A stretch of 27,471 nt of DNA from an uncultured Actinomycetes bacterium (GCA_946481495.1 CAMLNW010000004.1:1-27471), one strand, 5' to 3'; counted from the first letter of the stretch, positions 7,047-13,348 are shown. Numbers and translations are program-made. The notes: generated by a model not told the origin, from the sequence alone.

Positions 7047-8426
7047 TTATCCAGACGTGGAGCGCTGGCGGCCGAGCAGCGGCCAGCAAATCACGGCGGC
7101 GGCGAATGCGATCGACGCCGCGACAGCCAGCACGGCGTCGAGGCCTTCGACGATCGCGACGCGGGCGTCGATGTGGCCAGTGGCGTGGTGAGTGAAGATC
7201 GCGCCGAGTCCGGCGATGCCGGCGGCGATGCCGAGCTGGCGGAAGGTGTTGTTGATGCCGGAGGCGAGGCCGCCTTTCTCCACTGGCAGGACGGCGACCA
7301 TCGCCGCGGCGAGAGCGGGGCTGATGATCCCAACGGCGAGGCCGCCGACGAGGAGGCCGGGGATCAGGACGGTCCAGTCGCTCGTCGGCGTGACGGCACG
7401 CATGAGCAACAGCGAGGTTCCGATCAGCAATAGGCCGGTCGTAAGAGGGATGCGCAACCGCCAGCGGCCTGTGAGCTTGCCCGAGGTCGGCGCGACGGCG
7501 AACAGCACGAGCGTGAGCGGCAGGACGCGCAGGCCGGTCGCGGTGGCCGAGAGGCCTAACGCCTCTTGGAAGTAGATCGCTAGGAACAGCAGCAGCGGGT
7601 AGAGCGCGATCGACTGCGCGAACGCGACGAGCGCCGTGCCGGTGAAAGCCGGGATGCGGAACAGGGCGAGTGGCAGCATCGGATCAGCCGAGCGGCGCTC
7701 GACGGCGACGAACGCGACAGCCAGGCCGGCTGCGATGGCAAACGTCGTCAGGATCGGCGCGCTGGTCCAGCCGTCCTCGTTCCCACGGATCAGCGCATAG
7801 GTGGCGAGAAAGCAGGCCGCGGCGAAGCTGGCCATGCCAGCGAAGTCGAGCCGCCGTGGCGTGGGGTCGCGCGACTCCGGCAGCCGGCGGACGGTCAGCC
7901 AGGCAAGTAGCACCCCGAGCGGGAGGTTGACGAAGAAGATCCAGCGCCATCCCGGCCCATCGACCAACACGCCGCCGACCAGCGGACCGATGGCGAGCGC
8001 GCCACCCGTAATCGCTCCCCAGACTCCGAGCGCGACGCCGCGCTCGCGGCCCTGGAACTCGGCCGCTAACAGCGCCAGCGACGCCGAGAACATCGCGGCC
8101 GCTCCGATGCCCTGCGCCCCGCGCGCGAGATCGAGCACGACCGCCGAAGGCGCGGCTCCGCAGAGGACCGAGCAGGCGGTGAAGACGACCATCCCGGCGG
8201 CGAAGACGCGGCGGCGACCGTGGCGGTCAGCGAGCGCGCCGGCGCCGAGCAGCGTGGCGGCGAGGGTCAGCGCGTAGGCGTCGATCACCCACTGCAGCTC
8301 CGCGAAACTGGCATCGAGATCGGCCCGGATAGCGGGCAGCGCGACGTTGACGACCGTTACGTCGAGCAGCAGCATCGCCGTGGCCGCCGAGACGACCGCG
8401 AGGATCAGCCAGCGGTGACCGGTCAT
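7047..8426 (-). CDS. MFS transporter, DHA2-type (14-TM drug:H+ antiporter family)
   Basis: 459 residues with about 14 hydrophobic segments. TM1 contains LLLDVTVVNVALPAI, motif A between TM2 and TM3 reads GALADRHGRRRVF, and motif C in TM5 reads GAITGGALAIGPLVGGVLVD, followed by GWRWIFFVNLPLG. These are hallmarks of EmrB/QacA-like DHA2 exporters. It is the last gene of aquaporin-arsC-MFS (9-bp gap after arsC), which places it under the ars promoter. An arsenical or organoarsenical efflux role is therefore possible, but DHA2 proteins are not established arsenite pumps. The substrate could equally be a drug. It converges with hicA (5-bp gap) with no obvious terminator. Confidence 0.85.
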   Translation of the reverse strand: MTGHRWLILAVVSAATAMLLLDVTVVNVALPAIRADLDASFAELQWVIDAYALTLAATLLGAGALADRHGRRRVFAAGMVVFTACSVLCGAAPSAVVLDLARGAQGIGAAAMFSASLALLAAEFQGRERGVALGVWGAITGGALAIGPLVGGVLVDGPGWRWIFFVNLPLGVLLAWLTVRRLPESRDPTPRRLDFAGMASFAAACFLATYALIRGNEDGWTSAPILTTFAIAAGLAVAFVAVERRSADPMLPLALFRIPAFTGTALVAFAQSIALYPLLLFLAIYFQEALGLSATATGLRVLPLTLVLFAVAPTSGKLTGRWRLRIPLTTGLLLIGTSLLLMRAVTPTSDWTVLIPGLLVGGLAVGIISPALAAAMVAVLPVEKGGLASGINNTFRQLGIAAGIAGLGAIFTHHATGHIDARVAIVEGLDAVLAVAASIAFAAAVICWPLLGRQRSTSG

Positions 8427-8435
8427 CCGGCGGTC

Positions 8436-8825
8436 CTAGTCGAGCTCGTCGGCGAGCGCGGCGACCCGGCGGGCGATGTCGTCGCGGATCGCGCGGACCT
8501 GATCGACGGGGAGCCCCTTCGGGTCCTCGAGCTGCCAGTCCAGGTAGCGCTTGCCGGGGATGTAGGGGCACTCATCGCCGCAGCCCATCGTGACCACCAC
8601 GTCGGCTTGCTCCGCCAACTCGCTCGTGAGCCGCTGAGGCGTCCGGCCGGCGAGATCGACGCCCAGCTCGCTCATGACCCCGACGACCTCGGGATGGACC
8701 CGCTCAGCCGGCGTCGTGCCAGCCGAGGCGGCGGTGTGACGGCCGGCGGCGACCTGCTCGAACAGCGCTTGGCTCATCTGCGAGCGGCCGGCGTTGTGGA
8801 GGCAGACGAACAGGACGTGGGCCAT
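8436..8825 (-). CDS. arsC: Arsenate reductase, low-molecular-weight phosphatase-like type
   Basis: 129 residues. HVLFVCLHNAGRSQMSQALF is the anion-binding loop C-x5-R-S: Cys8 attacks arsenate and Arg14 cradles it. The redox segment VVTMGCGDECPYIPG offers Cys82 and Cys86, and LDWQLEDP provides the late acidic residue. Reduction of As(V) to As(III) via a thiol carrier is expected. Whether it uses thioredoxin or mycothiol cannot be read from the sequence, although actinobacteria often use mycothiol. The ATG shares one base with the aquaporin stop (TGATG), so translation is tightly coupled. MIP-ArsC gene fusions are known in actinobacteria, so channel and reductase likely work as a unit. Confidence 0.9.
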   Translation of the reverse strand: MAHVLFVCLHNAGRSQMSQALFEQVAAGRHTAASAGTTPAERVHPEVVGVMSELGVDLAGRTPQRLTSELAEQADVVVTMGCGDECPYIPGKRYLDWQLEDPKGLPVDQVRAIRDDIARRVAALADELD

Positions 8826-9499
8826 CAGTCCTTCCCGCGGATCGCTTGATAGGCGAACGCGGCGACGGCGGCACCGATGACCGGGCCGACGACGTAGATC
8901 CAGAAGTCGGTCCACTCGCCCGCGACCAGGGCGGGGCCGAGCGAGCGAGCCGGATTCATCGACGCGCCCGTGACTGGGCCGCCGAACAGGGCATCGAGTC
9001 CGACGGCGCCACCGATGGCGATGGCGGCGGCCGCGCCGACCGCGCGGGTGTCGGTCGCGACGGCGACGATCACGAACATCAGAATCGCGGTCAGGACCAG
9101 CTCGTAGACGAGCGCGCTGCCCACCCCGACGCTTGGCACGGTCGCCCCGAGGTTCGCGGGCTTGTCGGTCCAGACGGCCGCAAGTGCGAGTGCGCCGACC
9201 GTCGCGCCGACGACCTGGGCGGCGACATAGGCGACGGCCTCACGCGCGGGGAAGTGGCGCGTGAGCGTGAATGCGACCGTCACGGCCGGATTGATGTGGG
9301 CGCCGGAAAGGTGGCCGGTCGCGTAGATCATCGCCATCACGATCAGCCCGAAAGTCAACGACACGCCCACGGCTCCGAGCGCGTCGGCGTTCTCGGCGTT
9401 GGCGACGATCGCGCCGCAGCCGGCGAAGACGAGCGCGAACGCCGCGATCCCCTCAGCGGCGACTCGACGGGCGAGGTCGGGACGAACCGGCGCGTTCAC
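8825..9499 (-). CDS. MIP-family channel (aquaporin/aquaglyceroporin) of the ars locus
   Basis: 224 residues, six membrane segments and two half-helices with GAHINPAVT (NPA at 70-72) and GASMNPARS (NPA at 182-184, filter Arg185). By hand alignment to AqpZ, the selectivity filter would be F21, A170, A179, R185: the His and Thr that narrow water-only pores are replaced by Ala. A wider pore would allow As(OH)3 or glycerol. In ars loci of this design (AqpS of Sinorhizobium is the known example), the arsenite made by ArsC leaves by downhill diffusion through the channel. The start is GTG 9499, with a -10-like TAGGAT 8 nt upstream, so it is probably leaderless and shares its promoter region with arsR. 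Confidence 0.9.
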   Translation of the reverse strand: MNAPVRPDLARRVAAEGIAAFALVFAGCGAIVANAENADALGAVGVSLTFGLIVMAMIYATGHLSGAHINPAVTVAFTLTRHFPAREAVAYVAAQVVGATVGALALAAVWTDKPANLGATVPSVGVGSALVYELVLTAILMFVIVAVATDTRAVGAAAAIAIGGAVGLDALFGGPVTGASMNPARSLGPALVAGEWTDFWIYVVGPVIGAAVAAFAYQAIRGKD

Positions 9500-9507
9500 G
9501 ACGCGCG

Positions 9508-9536
9508 ATCCTATCCATTGACGATCGCCAATTCAA
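9508..9536 (-). promoter_or_regulatory. Predicted promoter of aquaporin-arsC-MFS operon
   Basis: Minus-strand TTGAAT (9531-9536) and TAGGAT (9508-9513) are 17 bp apart, and the GTG start lies 8 nt further on. The -35 coincides with one copy of the ATTCAA repeat that also falls in the arsR promoter, so an ArsR dimer there could silence both directions. Confidence 0.55.
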
Positions 9537-9546
9537 TTGATAGATT
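9518..9546 (+). promoter_or_regulatory. Predicted leaderless promoter of arsR
   Basis: TTGACG (9518-9523), a 17-bp spacer and TAGATT (9541-9546) are followed by the arsR ATG only 7 nt downstream; no ribosome binding site is present. This is the closest match to consensus in the window. It overlaps the divergent aquaporin promoter by 19 bp. Confidence 0.65.
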
Positions 9547-9549
9547 CAA
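9531..9549. promoter_or_regulatory. Candidate ArsR operator (ATTCAA repeats)
   Basis: ATTCAA occurs at 9531-9536 and again at 9544-9549. Between and across them runs TTGA-TAGAT-TCAA (9537-9549), an inverted repeat typical of AT-rich ArsR/SmtB sites. It covers the arsR -10 and the aquaporin -35, and is AT-rich in otherwise very GC-rich DNA. Confidence 0.55.
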
Positions 9550-9553
9550 ATAG

Positions 9554-9913
9554 ATGCCTGTCGATCTGGAGCTCGCCCCGAAGACCAAGGCGCCCGCCGG
9601 CCAGCCGTGCTGCGAGCCGGTCGTCTACCCCGACGTCGAGCGAGCCCAGGCCGAGCGCATGGCCGCGATCGCCAAGGCCCTCGGCGACCCGGTGCGCCTC
9701 CAGCTCGTGGACGTGTTGCGCAAGCACGCCGGCAAGGTCTGCGTCTGCGAGCTGGTCCCGCTGTTCGACCTCTCCCAGCCGACCGTCTCCCACCACCTCA
9801 AGGTCCTGCGCGACGCCGGGATCGTCGGCTCCGAGCGCCAAGGGCTGTGGGCCTTCTACTACGTGAACAACGACGCGCTGGAGGAGGTGAGCGCATGGCT
9901 GACACGCAACTGA
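9554..9913 (+). CDS. arsR: Arsenite-responsive ArsR repressor
   Basis: 119 residues. Winged helix: ALGDPVRLQLVDVLRKHAG, then the metal-site helix VCVCELVPLF, then LSQPTVSHHLKVLRDAGIV (recognition helix) and RQGLWAFYYVN (wing). The thiols are Cys19-Cys20 near the N-terminus (QPCCEPV) and Cys63/Cys65 in helix 3. This matches the Corynebacterium glutamicum ArsR1 design, where two adjacent N-terminal cysteines and one from the helix bind As(III). Binding should release the operator and de-repress both its own gene and the divergent aquaporin-arsC-MFS operon. The ATG at 9554 fits a leaderless promoter. Its last 19 bases overlap the start of a Cys-rich micropeptide. Confidence 0.92.
   Translation: MPVDLELAPKTKAPAGQPCCEPVVYPDVERAQAERMAAIAKALGDPVRLQLVDVLRKHAGKVCVCELVPLFDLSQPTVSHHLKVLRDAGIVGSERQGLWAFYYVNNDALEEVSAWLTRN
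9883..9890 (+). promoter_or_regulatory. Near-ideal ribosome binding site inside arsR
   Basis: GGAGGTGA (in the context GAGGAGGTGA, 9881-9890) is almost fully complementary to the 16S anti-Shine-Dalgarno sequence. Its GGAGG core lies 7 nt before the micropeptide ATG at 9895. It is the strongest such site I saw in the window. Confidence 0.7.
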
Positions 9914-9948
9914 ACGACGGTTGCTGCGACGACGGCGGCTGTTGCTGA
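9895..9948 (+). CDS. Cys-rich 17-residue micropeptide in the ars locus
   Basis: ATG 9895 to TGA 9946-9948 encodes MADTQLNDGCCDDGGCC: two vicinal cysteine pairs separated by Asp/Gly, with no hydrophobic core. It overlaps arsR by 19 bp in another frame and has a near-perfect Shine-Dalgarno sequence at the best spacing, while arsR itself appears leaderless, so it would be translated from the arsR message. Vicinal Cys pairs bind trivalent arsenic well, so a metalloid-buffering, chaperone or anti-repressor role is possible; this is inference. Alternatives are a frameshifted C-terminal tail of ArsR, since some metal sensors end in Cys-rich tails, or chance. I know of no named family. Confidence 0.55.
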   Translation: MADTQLNDGCCDDGGCC

Positions 9949-9973
9949 GCCACAGAGCTAAGCGCTAGGGAAG

Positions 9974-9991
9974 CCGGGTCTTCGAACCCGG
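9974..9991. terminator. Small hairpin after the arsR/micropeptide unit
   Basis: CCGGGT (9974-9979) pairs with ACCCGG (9986-9991) around a UUCG-containing 6-nt loop, 25 bp after the micropeptide stop. It may end the short arsR transcript. No U-tract is present, so this is moderate evidence only. Confidence 0.4.
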
Positions 9992-10048
9992 AGTCCGAGG
10001 ATCCGCAGGAAGATTGCGGCGCCGCGTCGTGGGTAACGGCTGCTAGTG

Positions 10049-10258
10049 ATGGCGACGATCTACACAACGGCTCTCACGCTCGCCCAGAGCGACGGGGCGG
10101 GTCGCGGCGACAACCCGTCCGAGGCCGGCGGCGTCCTGATCATCGTCGGCGTGATCCTGCTTGCCGCGGTGGTGATCGGCACTGTCTGTTACCTGGTCGC
10201 GCGCGCGACCGCGCGTCGGCGTGGCGGCGTCAAGCAAGGGGCTGGCCGTGAGGGCTGA
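10049..10258 (+). CDS. Small single-span membrane protein
   Basis: 69 residues from ATG 10049 (a GTG lies one codon upstream). A short N-terminal segment with Gly/Asp residues is followed by one strong transmembrane helix, roughly residues 27-52 (GGVLIIVGVILLAAVVIGTV), then a basic tail ARATARRRGG. The positive tail suggests the C-terminus is cytoplasmic. The stop is 2 bp before the next gene, so the two are probably co-transcribed. No family recognised, no convincing ribosome binding site. Confidence 0.6.
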   Translation: MATIYTTALTLAQSDGAGRGDNPSEAGGVLIIVGVILLAAVVIGTVCYLVARATARRRGGVKQGAGREG

Positions 10259-10260
10259 GG

Positions 10261-10668
10261 ATGGCTAGCAAGGTCATCGCGCTGGTCTCTGAGCCCGCCT
10301 CCGGCGACGCATTGCGCGCGGCGATCGGCGACCGCGCCGACGACGCCGAGGTGCTCGTCGTGGCGCCGGCGCTGAACAGCAAGCTGCGCTTCTGGATGTC
10401 CGACCCCGATTCAGCGATCGAGCGCGCCGAGGCGGTGCAAGAGGAGACCGTCGAGCGGATGGATGAGGAGGGAGTCGACGCCGCCGGCGACATCGGCGAG
10501 TCCGACCCGGTGCTCGCGATCCAGGACGCGCTGACGACCTTCGCCGCGGACGAGATCGTTCTCTTCACCCACCCGCGCGGGGAGCGCAACTGGCTCGAGG
10601 AGGGCGTGGTCGATGAGGTGAAGGAGCGCTTCGGCCTACCCGTCTCCCATCTCGTCATCGAGGGCTGA
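10261..10668 (+). CDS. Universal-stress-protein-like small protein
   Basis: 135 residues with a Rossmann-like alternation: strand KVIALVSEPAS, helix ALRAAIG, strand AEVLVVAPAL, then an acidic helical region (AIERAEAVQEETVERMDEEG), strand ADEIVLFTHP and the ending LPVSHLVIEG. The ending and the E-V-L-V-V-A-P-A-L-N strand are characteristic of UspA-related actinobacterial proteins. The nucleotide-binding G-x2-G-x9-G-S motif of ATP-binding Usps is absent, so ATP binding is doubtful. It follows the small membrane gene by 2 bp. The precise role is unknown. The ~150 bp after it (10669-10815) holds no feature I can support. Confidence 0.6.
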   Translation: MASKVIALVSEPASGDALRAAIGDRADDAEVLVVAPALNSKLRFWMSDPDSAIERAEAVQEETVERMDEEGVDAAGDIGESDPVLAIQDALTTFAADEIVLFTHPRGERNWLEEGVVDEVKERFGLPVSHLVIEG

Positions 10669-10815
10669 AGGGCCGGGGTGTGCTCTACAGCCTCAACACA
10701 ACCCGCTGCACCTACTCCGGCGCAGCCCCGGCGGCGACACGCCGCTCCATCGCGAGGGCCCGCCGCCACACCCGATGACCCTGCGCGGCCGAGCCGAGAA
10801 GTCCCAGGCCTACAG

Positions 10816-11622
10816 CTAGCGGCGGCCCGAGCCGGGCTCGGCCATCCGGCGGTGCATCATCGCCTTGACCCGGTCGGGCAGCAGGCGGCTGCCCCGGCCT
10901 TGAAGCTTGGTCGAGAAGGAGTGCGAGACGACTCGCTCGTCGCCACTCATCAGCGCGGCGAACCCGTCGCGAGCCACGTCGGCGGGGTCGTCCTTGCTGC
11001 TGGCGCCGACCTTGGTGTCGAGCATGTCGGCGCGCTCAAAGAACTCGGTGTCGGTCGGTCCTGGCATCAGCGACGTCACCGTGACGCCACTGTCTTTCAG
11101 CTCCTCGCGCAGCGCGACGGCGAACGACTGGACGAACGACTTCGACGCGTTGTAGACGGCCTGGAAGGCGCCCGGCATCGTCGAGGCGATCGACGACGTG
11201 AAGAGGATCCGGCCATCGCCGCGCTCGACCATGTCAGCCGTGACGTGTTTGGCGAGGTGGACGGTCGAGCGGACGTTGAGGTCGATCAGCTTCAGCTCGT
11301 CCTCGAGCCGGGTGTCGGTCGCGAATGCGCCGCCGGCGCCGATGCCTGCGTTGAGCGCCACGGCCGCCAGCGGTCTACCCCTCGCTTTGACCAGGCCGTA
11401 CAGCTCATCGACGCCTCCAGCGCTCGCAAGGTCGATCCGCGCAATCTCCACGCGTCCCCCTCCGACGGCGTCGATCTGGGCGCCGGCGCTGTCGATCTCG
11501 GCATCCTCGGCGACCACGATCAGGTCGAAGCCATGAGTGGCGAACTGCTTGGCCAGCTCCAAGCCGATGCCGCTAGACGCTCCGGTGACCAACGCGAGCG
11601 GATGCCCGTTCGTCGAGGTCAT
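10816..11622 (-). CDS. Short-chain dehydrogenase/reductase (SDR)
   Basis: 268 residues, classical SDR. The cofactor loop TGASSGIG is at 13-20, followed by the NAG motif (N91), the catalytic serine region LFTSSIAS (S143/S144) and Y157-x3-K161 (VYNASKSF). After strand 2 there is VAEDAEI, with acidic residues where an Arg would favour NADPH, so NAD(H) is slightly favoured. PGPTDTEFFERA is the usual post-catalytic loop. The catalytic residues are complete. The substrate is unknown; proteins of this type are often annotated DltE-like or ketoacyl-reductase-like. Its ATG overlaps the upstream membrane-protein stop by 4 bp. Confidence 0.9.
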   Translation of the reverse strand: MTSTNGHPLALVTGASSGIGLELAKQFATHGFDLIVVAEDAEIDSAGAQIDAVGGGRVEIARIDLASAGGVDELYGLVKARGRPLAAVALNAGIGAGGAFATDTRLEDELKLIDLNVRSTVHLAKHVTADMVERGDGRILFTSSIASTMPGAFQAVYNASKSFVQSFAVALREELKDSGVTVTSLMPGPTDTEFFERADMLDTKVGASSKDDPADVARDGFAALMSGDERVVSHSFSTKLQGRGSRLLPDRVKAMMHRRMAEPGSGRR

Positions 11623-11885
11623 CGGCGATGCCCCTCATAAAGGGTCTCACGGTCGCGGTCCGTGAACGGGCTCTCGTGGTGAGGGCCGGCCTTACGCGCC
11701 TGCCCGCGGAACTCGCGTAGCTCGCGCGACGACCCGCGCCGTCGCAACATCTCCGCCCCGCCCAGCACAAGCAACACGATCACCGCCAACGGCAGCGCGT
11801 AGATCGGGGTCCAAAACGCGAACCCAAACAGCAGCAGCGACAGGACAAAGGCGATAGCGACGATGGTCAGCGGTGTCATGCCCAC
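11619..11885 (-). CDS. Small two-span membrane protein
   Basis: 88 residues with two close hydrophobic segments (TIVAIAFVLSLLLFGFAFW and IYALPLAVIVLLVLGG), then a basic, hydrophilic tail (AEMLRRRGSSRELREF). The topology is a membrane hairpin with a cytoplasmic tail. GTG 11885 has GGGG 6 nt upstream and is preferred over ATG 11879. The end overlaps the SDR start (ATGA), so it is translationally coupled to that enzyme. No family assigned. Confidence 0.65.
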   Translation of the reverse strand: MGMTPLTIVAIAFVLSLLLFGFAFWTPIYALPLAVIVLLVLGGAEMLRRRGSSRELREFRGQARKAGPHHESPFTDRDRETLYEGHRR

Positions 11886-11937
11886 GCGCTACCCCGCGCC
11901 GGCTACAGCAAACGCTGCAGGTAAGGCCGCAGCGCGA

Positions 11938-12132
11938 TCAGGACTTCCTGCCGCCCTTGCGCTGCCCCTCCTTGGTCCCGCCACCACTGCCGCCCTTCGA
12001 CTTCTTGCCACCCTTGCTGGACGCGTTGGAGGTGTTGGCTATCTTCGCGGCCCGCTCCTTGCTCATCCCCTTCTTGCGCAGCCCCTCGTACTGCTTGTCG
12101 TCCTTGACGCTCGATCCATGGTCCTTGGCCAT
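11938..12132 (-). CDS. Small basic DUF7218-like protein
   Basis: 64 residues, very rich in Lys, Gly and Ser. MAKDHGSSVKDDKQYEGL, then RKKGMSKERAAKIANT, is a conserved short module I recall as DUF7218, found in many actinobacteria and proteobacteria, followed by a low-complexity GGKKSKGGSGGG tail. The RKKGMSKERAAKIAN segment resembles the helices of Rho-N/SAP-like or plasmid-stabilisation-associated small proteins. Nucleic-acid binding is plausible from the charge but unproven. It stands alone, 52 bp upstream of the membrane-protein gene. Confidence 0.7.
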   Translation of the reverse strand: MAKDHGSSVKDDKQYEGLRKKGMSKERAAKIANTSNASSKGGKKSKGGSGGGTKEGQRKGGRKS

Positions 12133-12238
12133 CTCATCGCCTCGCTTCCCGTCGGATTCGGGCTTTGCTTACCCAGCTCCTGACTCGGGAATCACTGCCG
12201 CTACTGCTGAGCTAGCGCGTTGGACACGCGGCGCCCGG

Positions 12239-12496
12239 TCATCGGTCGTAGACGTCGCGCCGGTGCCCGACCGTGACGACGACGATCAGGAGGACGTTGT
12301 CGGCGACTGTGTAGATGATGCGGTAGTCGCCCACACGAATCCGCAGACCAGGGCGTCCCCGCAGAGCGCGCGCGGCCGGAGGGCGCGGCTCCTCCGCCAA
12401 GAGCGTGATGGCTCCCTGAATCCGCCGGCGGATCGGTAGGTCGAGCTTCTTCAGTGCGCGAACGGCGGCGGGACGCAGCTCGATGCGGTAGGTCAC
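12239..12496 (-). CDS. relE: RelE/ParE-superfamily toxin
   Basis: 85 residues from the GTG that overlaps the antitoxin stop by 4 bp. YRIELRPAAVRALKKLD, then LPIRRRIQGAITLLAEEPRP, form the helical hairpin; GRPGLRIRVGDYRIIYTV and LLIVVVTVGHRRDVYDR form the sheet with the basic residues expected of ribosome-dependent mRNA interferases. The C-terminal V-G-H-R-x-D-V-Y motif is typical of RelE. All segments are present, so activity is expected, in contrast to the hicA in this window. It is co-translated with the Phd/YefM-type antitoxin. Confidence 0.9.
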   Translation of the reverse strand: MTYRIELRPAAVRALKKLDLPIRRRIQGAITLLAEEPRPPAARALRGRPGLRIRVGDYRIIYTVADNVLLIVVVTVGHRRDVYDR

Positions 12497-12741
12497 GTCC
12501 AGCCGAGATCGGCCTTGACCTGGTCCCAAGGAATGTTGGGGCCTTCCTCGGCCATGGCGGCGTCAAAGGCCGCGACATCCTCAGCATCCTCGAGCGCCTC
12601 CATCAGCTCGTCGTAACGCTCGGGGCTCACCAAGACCGCCGCGCGGCGGCCATATCGCTCGAGGAACACCGCCTCGGAGTTCGACAGCTCGACCGCCTCG
12701 GGCAACCGCTTGCGTGCCGTGCTGATGTTCATAGTCGCCAT
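12493..12741 (-). CDS. Phd/YefM-family antitoxin
   Basis: 82 residues. MATMNISTARKRLPEAVELS, then NSEAVFLERYGRRAAVLVSPERYDEL, matches Phd/YefM antitoxins: the N-terminal dimeric DNA-binding fold with a strand of the form R-x-A-V-L-V-S. The acidic tail (EALEDAEDVAAFDAAMAEEG) is the flexible toxin-neutralising region. ATG 12741 is favoured because a -10-like TACGAT lies exactly 6 nt upstream, the leaderless spacing seen elsewhere here. The longer reading from 12759 would start upstream of that element. Conditional cooperativity with RelE is the usual control. Confidence 0.88.
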   Translation of the reverse strand: MATMNISTARKRLPEAVELSNSEAVFLERYGRRAAVLVSPERYDELMEALEDAEDVAAFDAAMAEEGPNIPWDQVKADLGWT

Positions 12742-12747
12742 GCCAAG

Positions 12748-12779
12748 ATCGTACAACACTGCTCACATGATGTACAACA
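12748..12779. promoter_or_regulatory. Promoter/operator of the Phd-RelE pair
   Basis: GTACAACA occurs at 12751-12758 and 12772-12779, 21 bp apart (two helical turns, same DNA face). The first copy overlaps the minus-strand -10 TACGAT (12748-12753), so antitoxin bound there would repress. The -35 is weak. Confidence 0.5.
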
Positions 12780-12804
12780 ACAGCCTGGGTCGACGCCCTG
12801 CGCC

Positions 12805-13269
12805 CTAGGACCTCAACTCACCCAGCGCCTTCAAGACCACGTCGTCGTGCGTCTTCGGCGAGACCTTCGGGAAGACCTTGGCGATCTTGCCGGAGGCGTC
12901 GATGATGAAGGTGGCGCGCTGGATGCCCATGTACTTCCTGCCGTACATCGACTTCTCGACCCAGGTGCCGTAGGCCTCGGCGACGGAGTGGTCGGGGTCG
13001 CCGACGAGCGTGAAGTCGAGGCCTTGCTCGTCAGCGAACTTGCGCAGGGCTGCGGGCTCGTCGGGCGAGATGCCGATCACTGTGGCGCCGGCGGCCGCGT
13101 AGTCGGCGCGGTGGTCGCGGATGCCGGAGGCCTGGGTCGTGCAGCCAGGTGTGCTGGCCCGCGGATAGAAGTAGAGGACGACCGTCTCGCCGGCGTGATC
13201 GGAGAGCTTGACGGTCTCGCCGTCCTGGTCGAGCAGCTCGAATTGGGGTGCTTTGTCGCCTTCGTTCAT
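12805..13269 (-). CDS. bcp: Peroxiredoxin of the BCP/PrxQ family, 1-Cys form
   Basis: 154 residues. VVLYFYPRASTPGCTTQASG contains the peroxidatic Cys43 in the P-x3-T-P-x-C context. E. coli BCP has a resolving Cys five residues later; here that residue is Ser48, and Cys43 is the only cysteine in the protein. Reduction must therefore rely on an external thiol such as thioredoxin, mycothiol or a mycoredoxin. The rest (GATVIGISPDEPAALRKFAD, TFIIDASGKI) is standard for the family. It detoxifies peroxides in the cytosol. TATGCT lies 9 nt before the ATG, and the gene diverges from the amidohydrolase. Confidence 0.9.
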   Translation of the reverse strand: MNEGDKAPQFELLDQDGETVKLSDHAGETVVLYFYPRASTPGCTTQASGIRDHRADYAAAGATVIGISPDEPAALRKFADEQGLDFTLVGDPDHSVAEAYGTWVEKSMYGRKYMGIQRATFIIDASGKIAKVFPKVSPKTHDDVVLKALGELRS

Positions 13270-13348
13270 AGGCGCTGGAGCATACGTACGTGACTAATCC
13301 CTTTAATCTCTACAGACTTAGTTGAGAATCTGCTACGTTGATCGTGCG

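Noticed and set aside
9607..9894. Long frame continuous with the Cys-rich micropeptide
   Set aside because: The upstream part is an Arg/Pro-rich shadow of arsR with no ribosome binding site; only the segment after ATG 9895 has one.
9974..9991. T-arm-like sequence (CCGGGT-UUCG loop-ACCCGG) suggesting a tRNA or att site
   Set aside because: The loop is wrong for a T-arm (extra bases), and no acceptor, D or anticodon stem can be drawn around it. Kept only as a possible terminator hairpin.
10669..10815. Possible small gene or RNA between the Usp-like gene and the SDR gene
   Set aside because: Open frames here run into antisense of the SDR gene; no start signal, motif or stable hairpin stands out.
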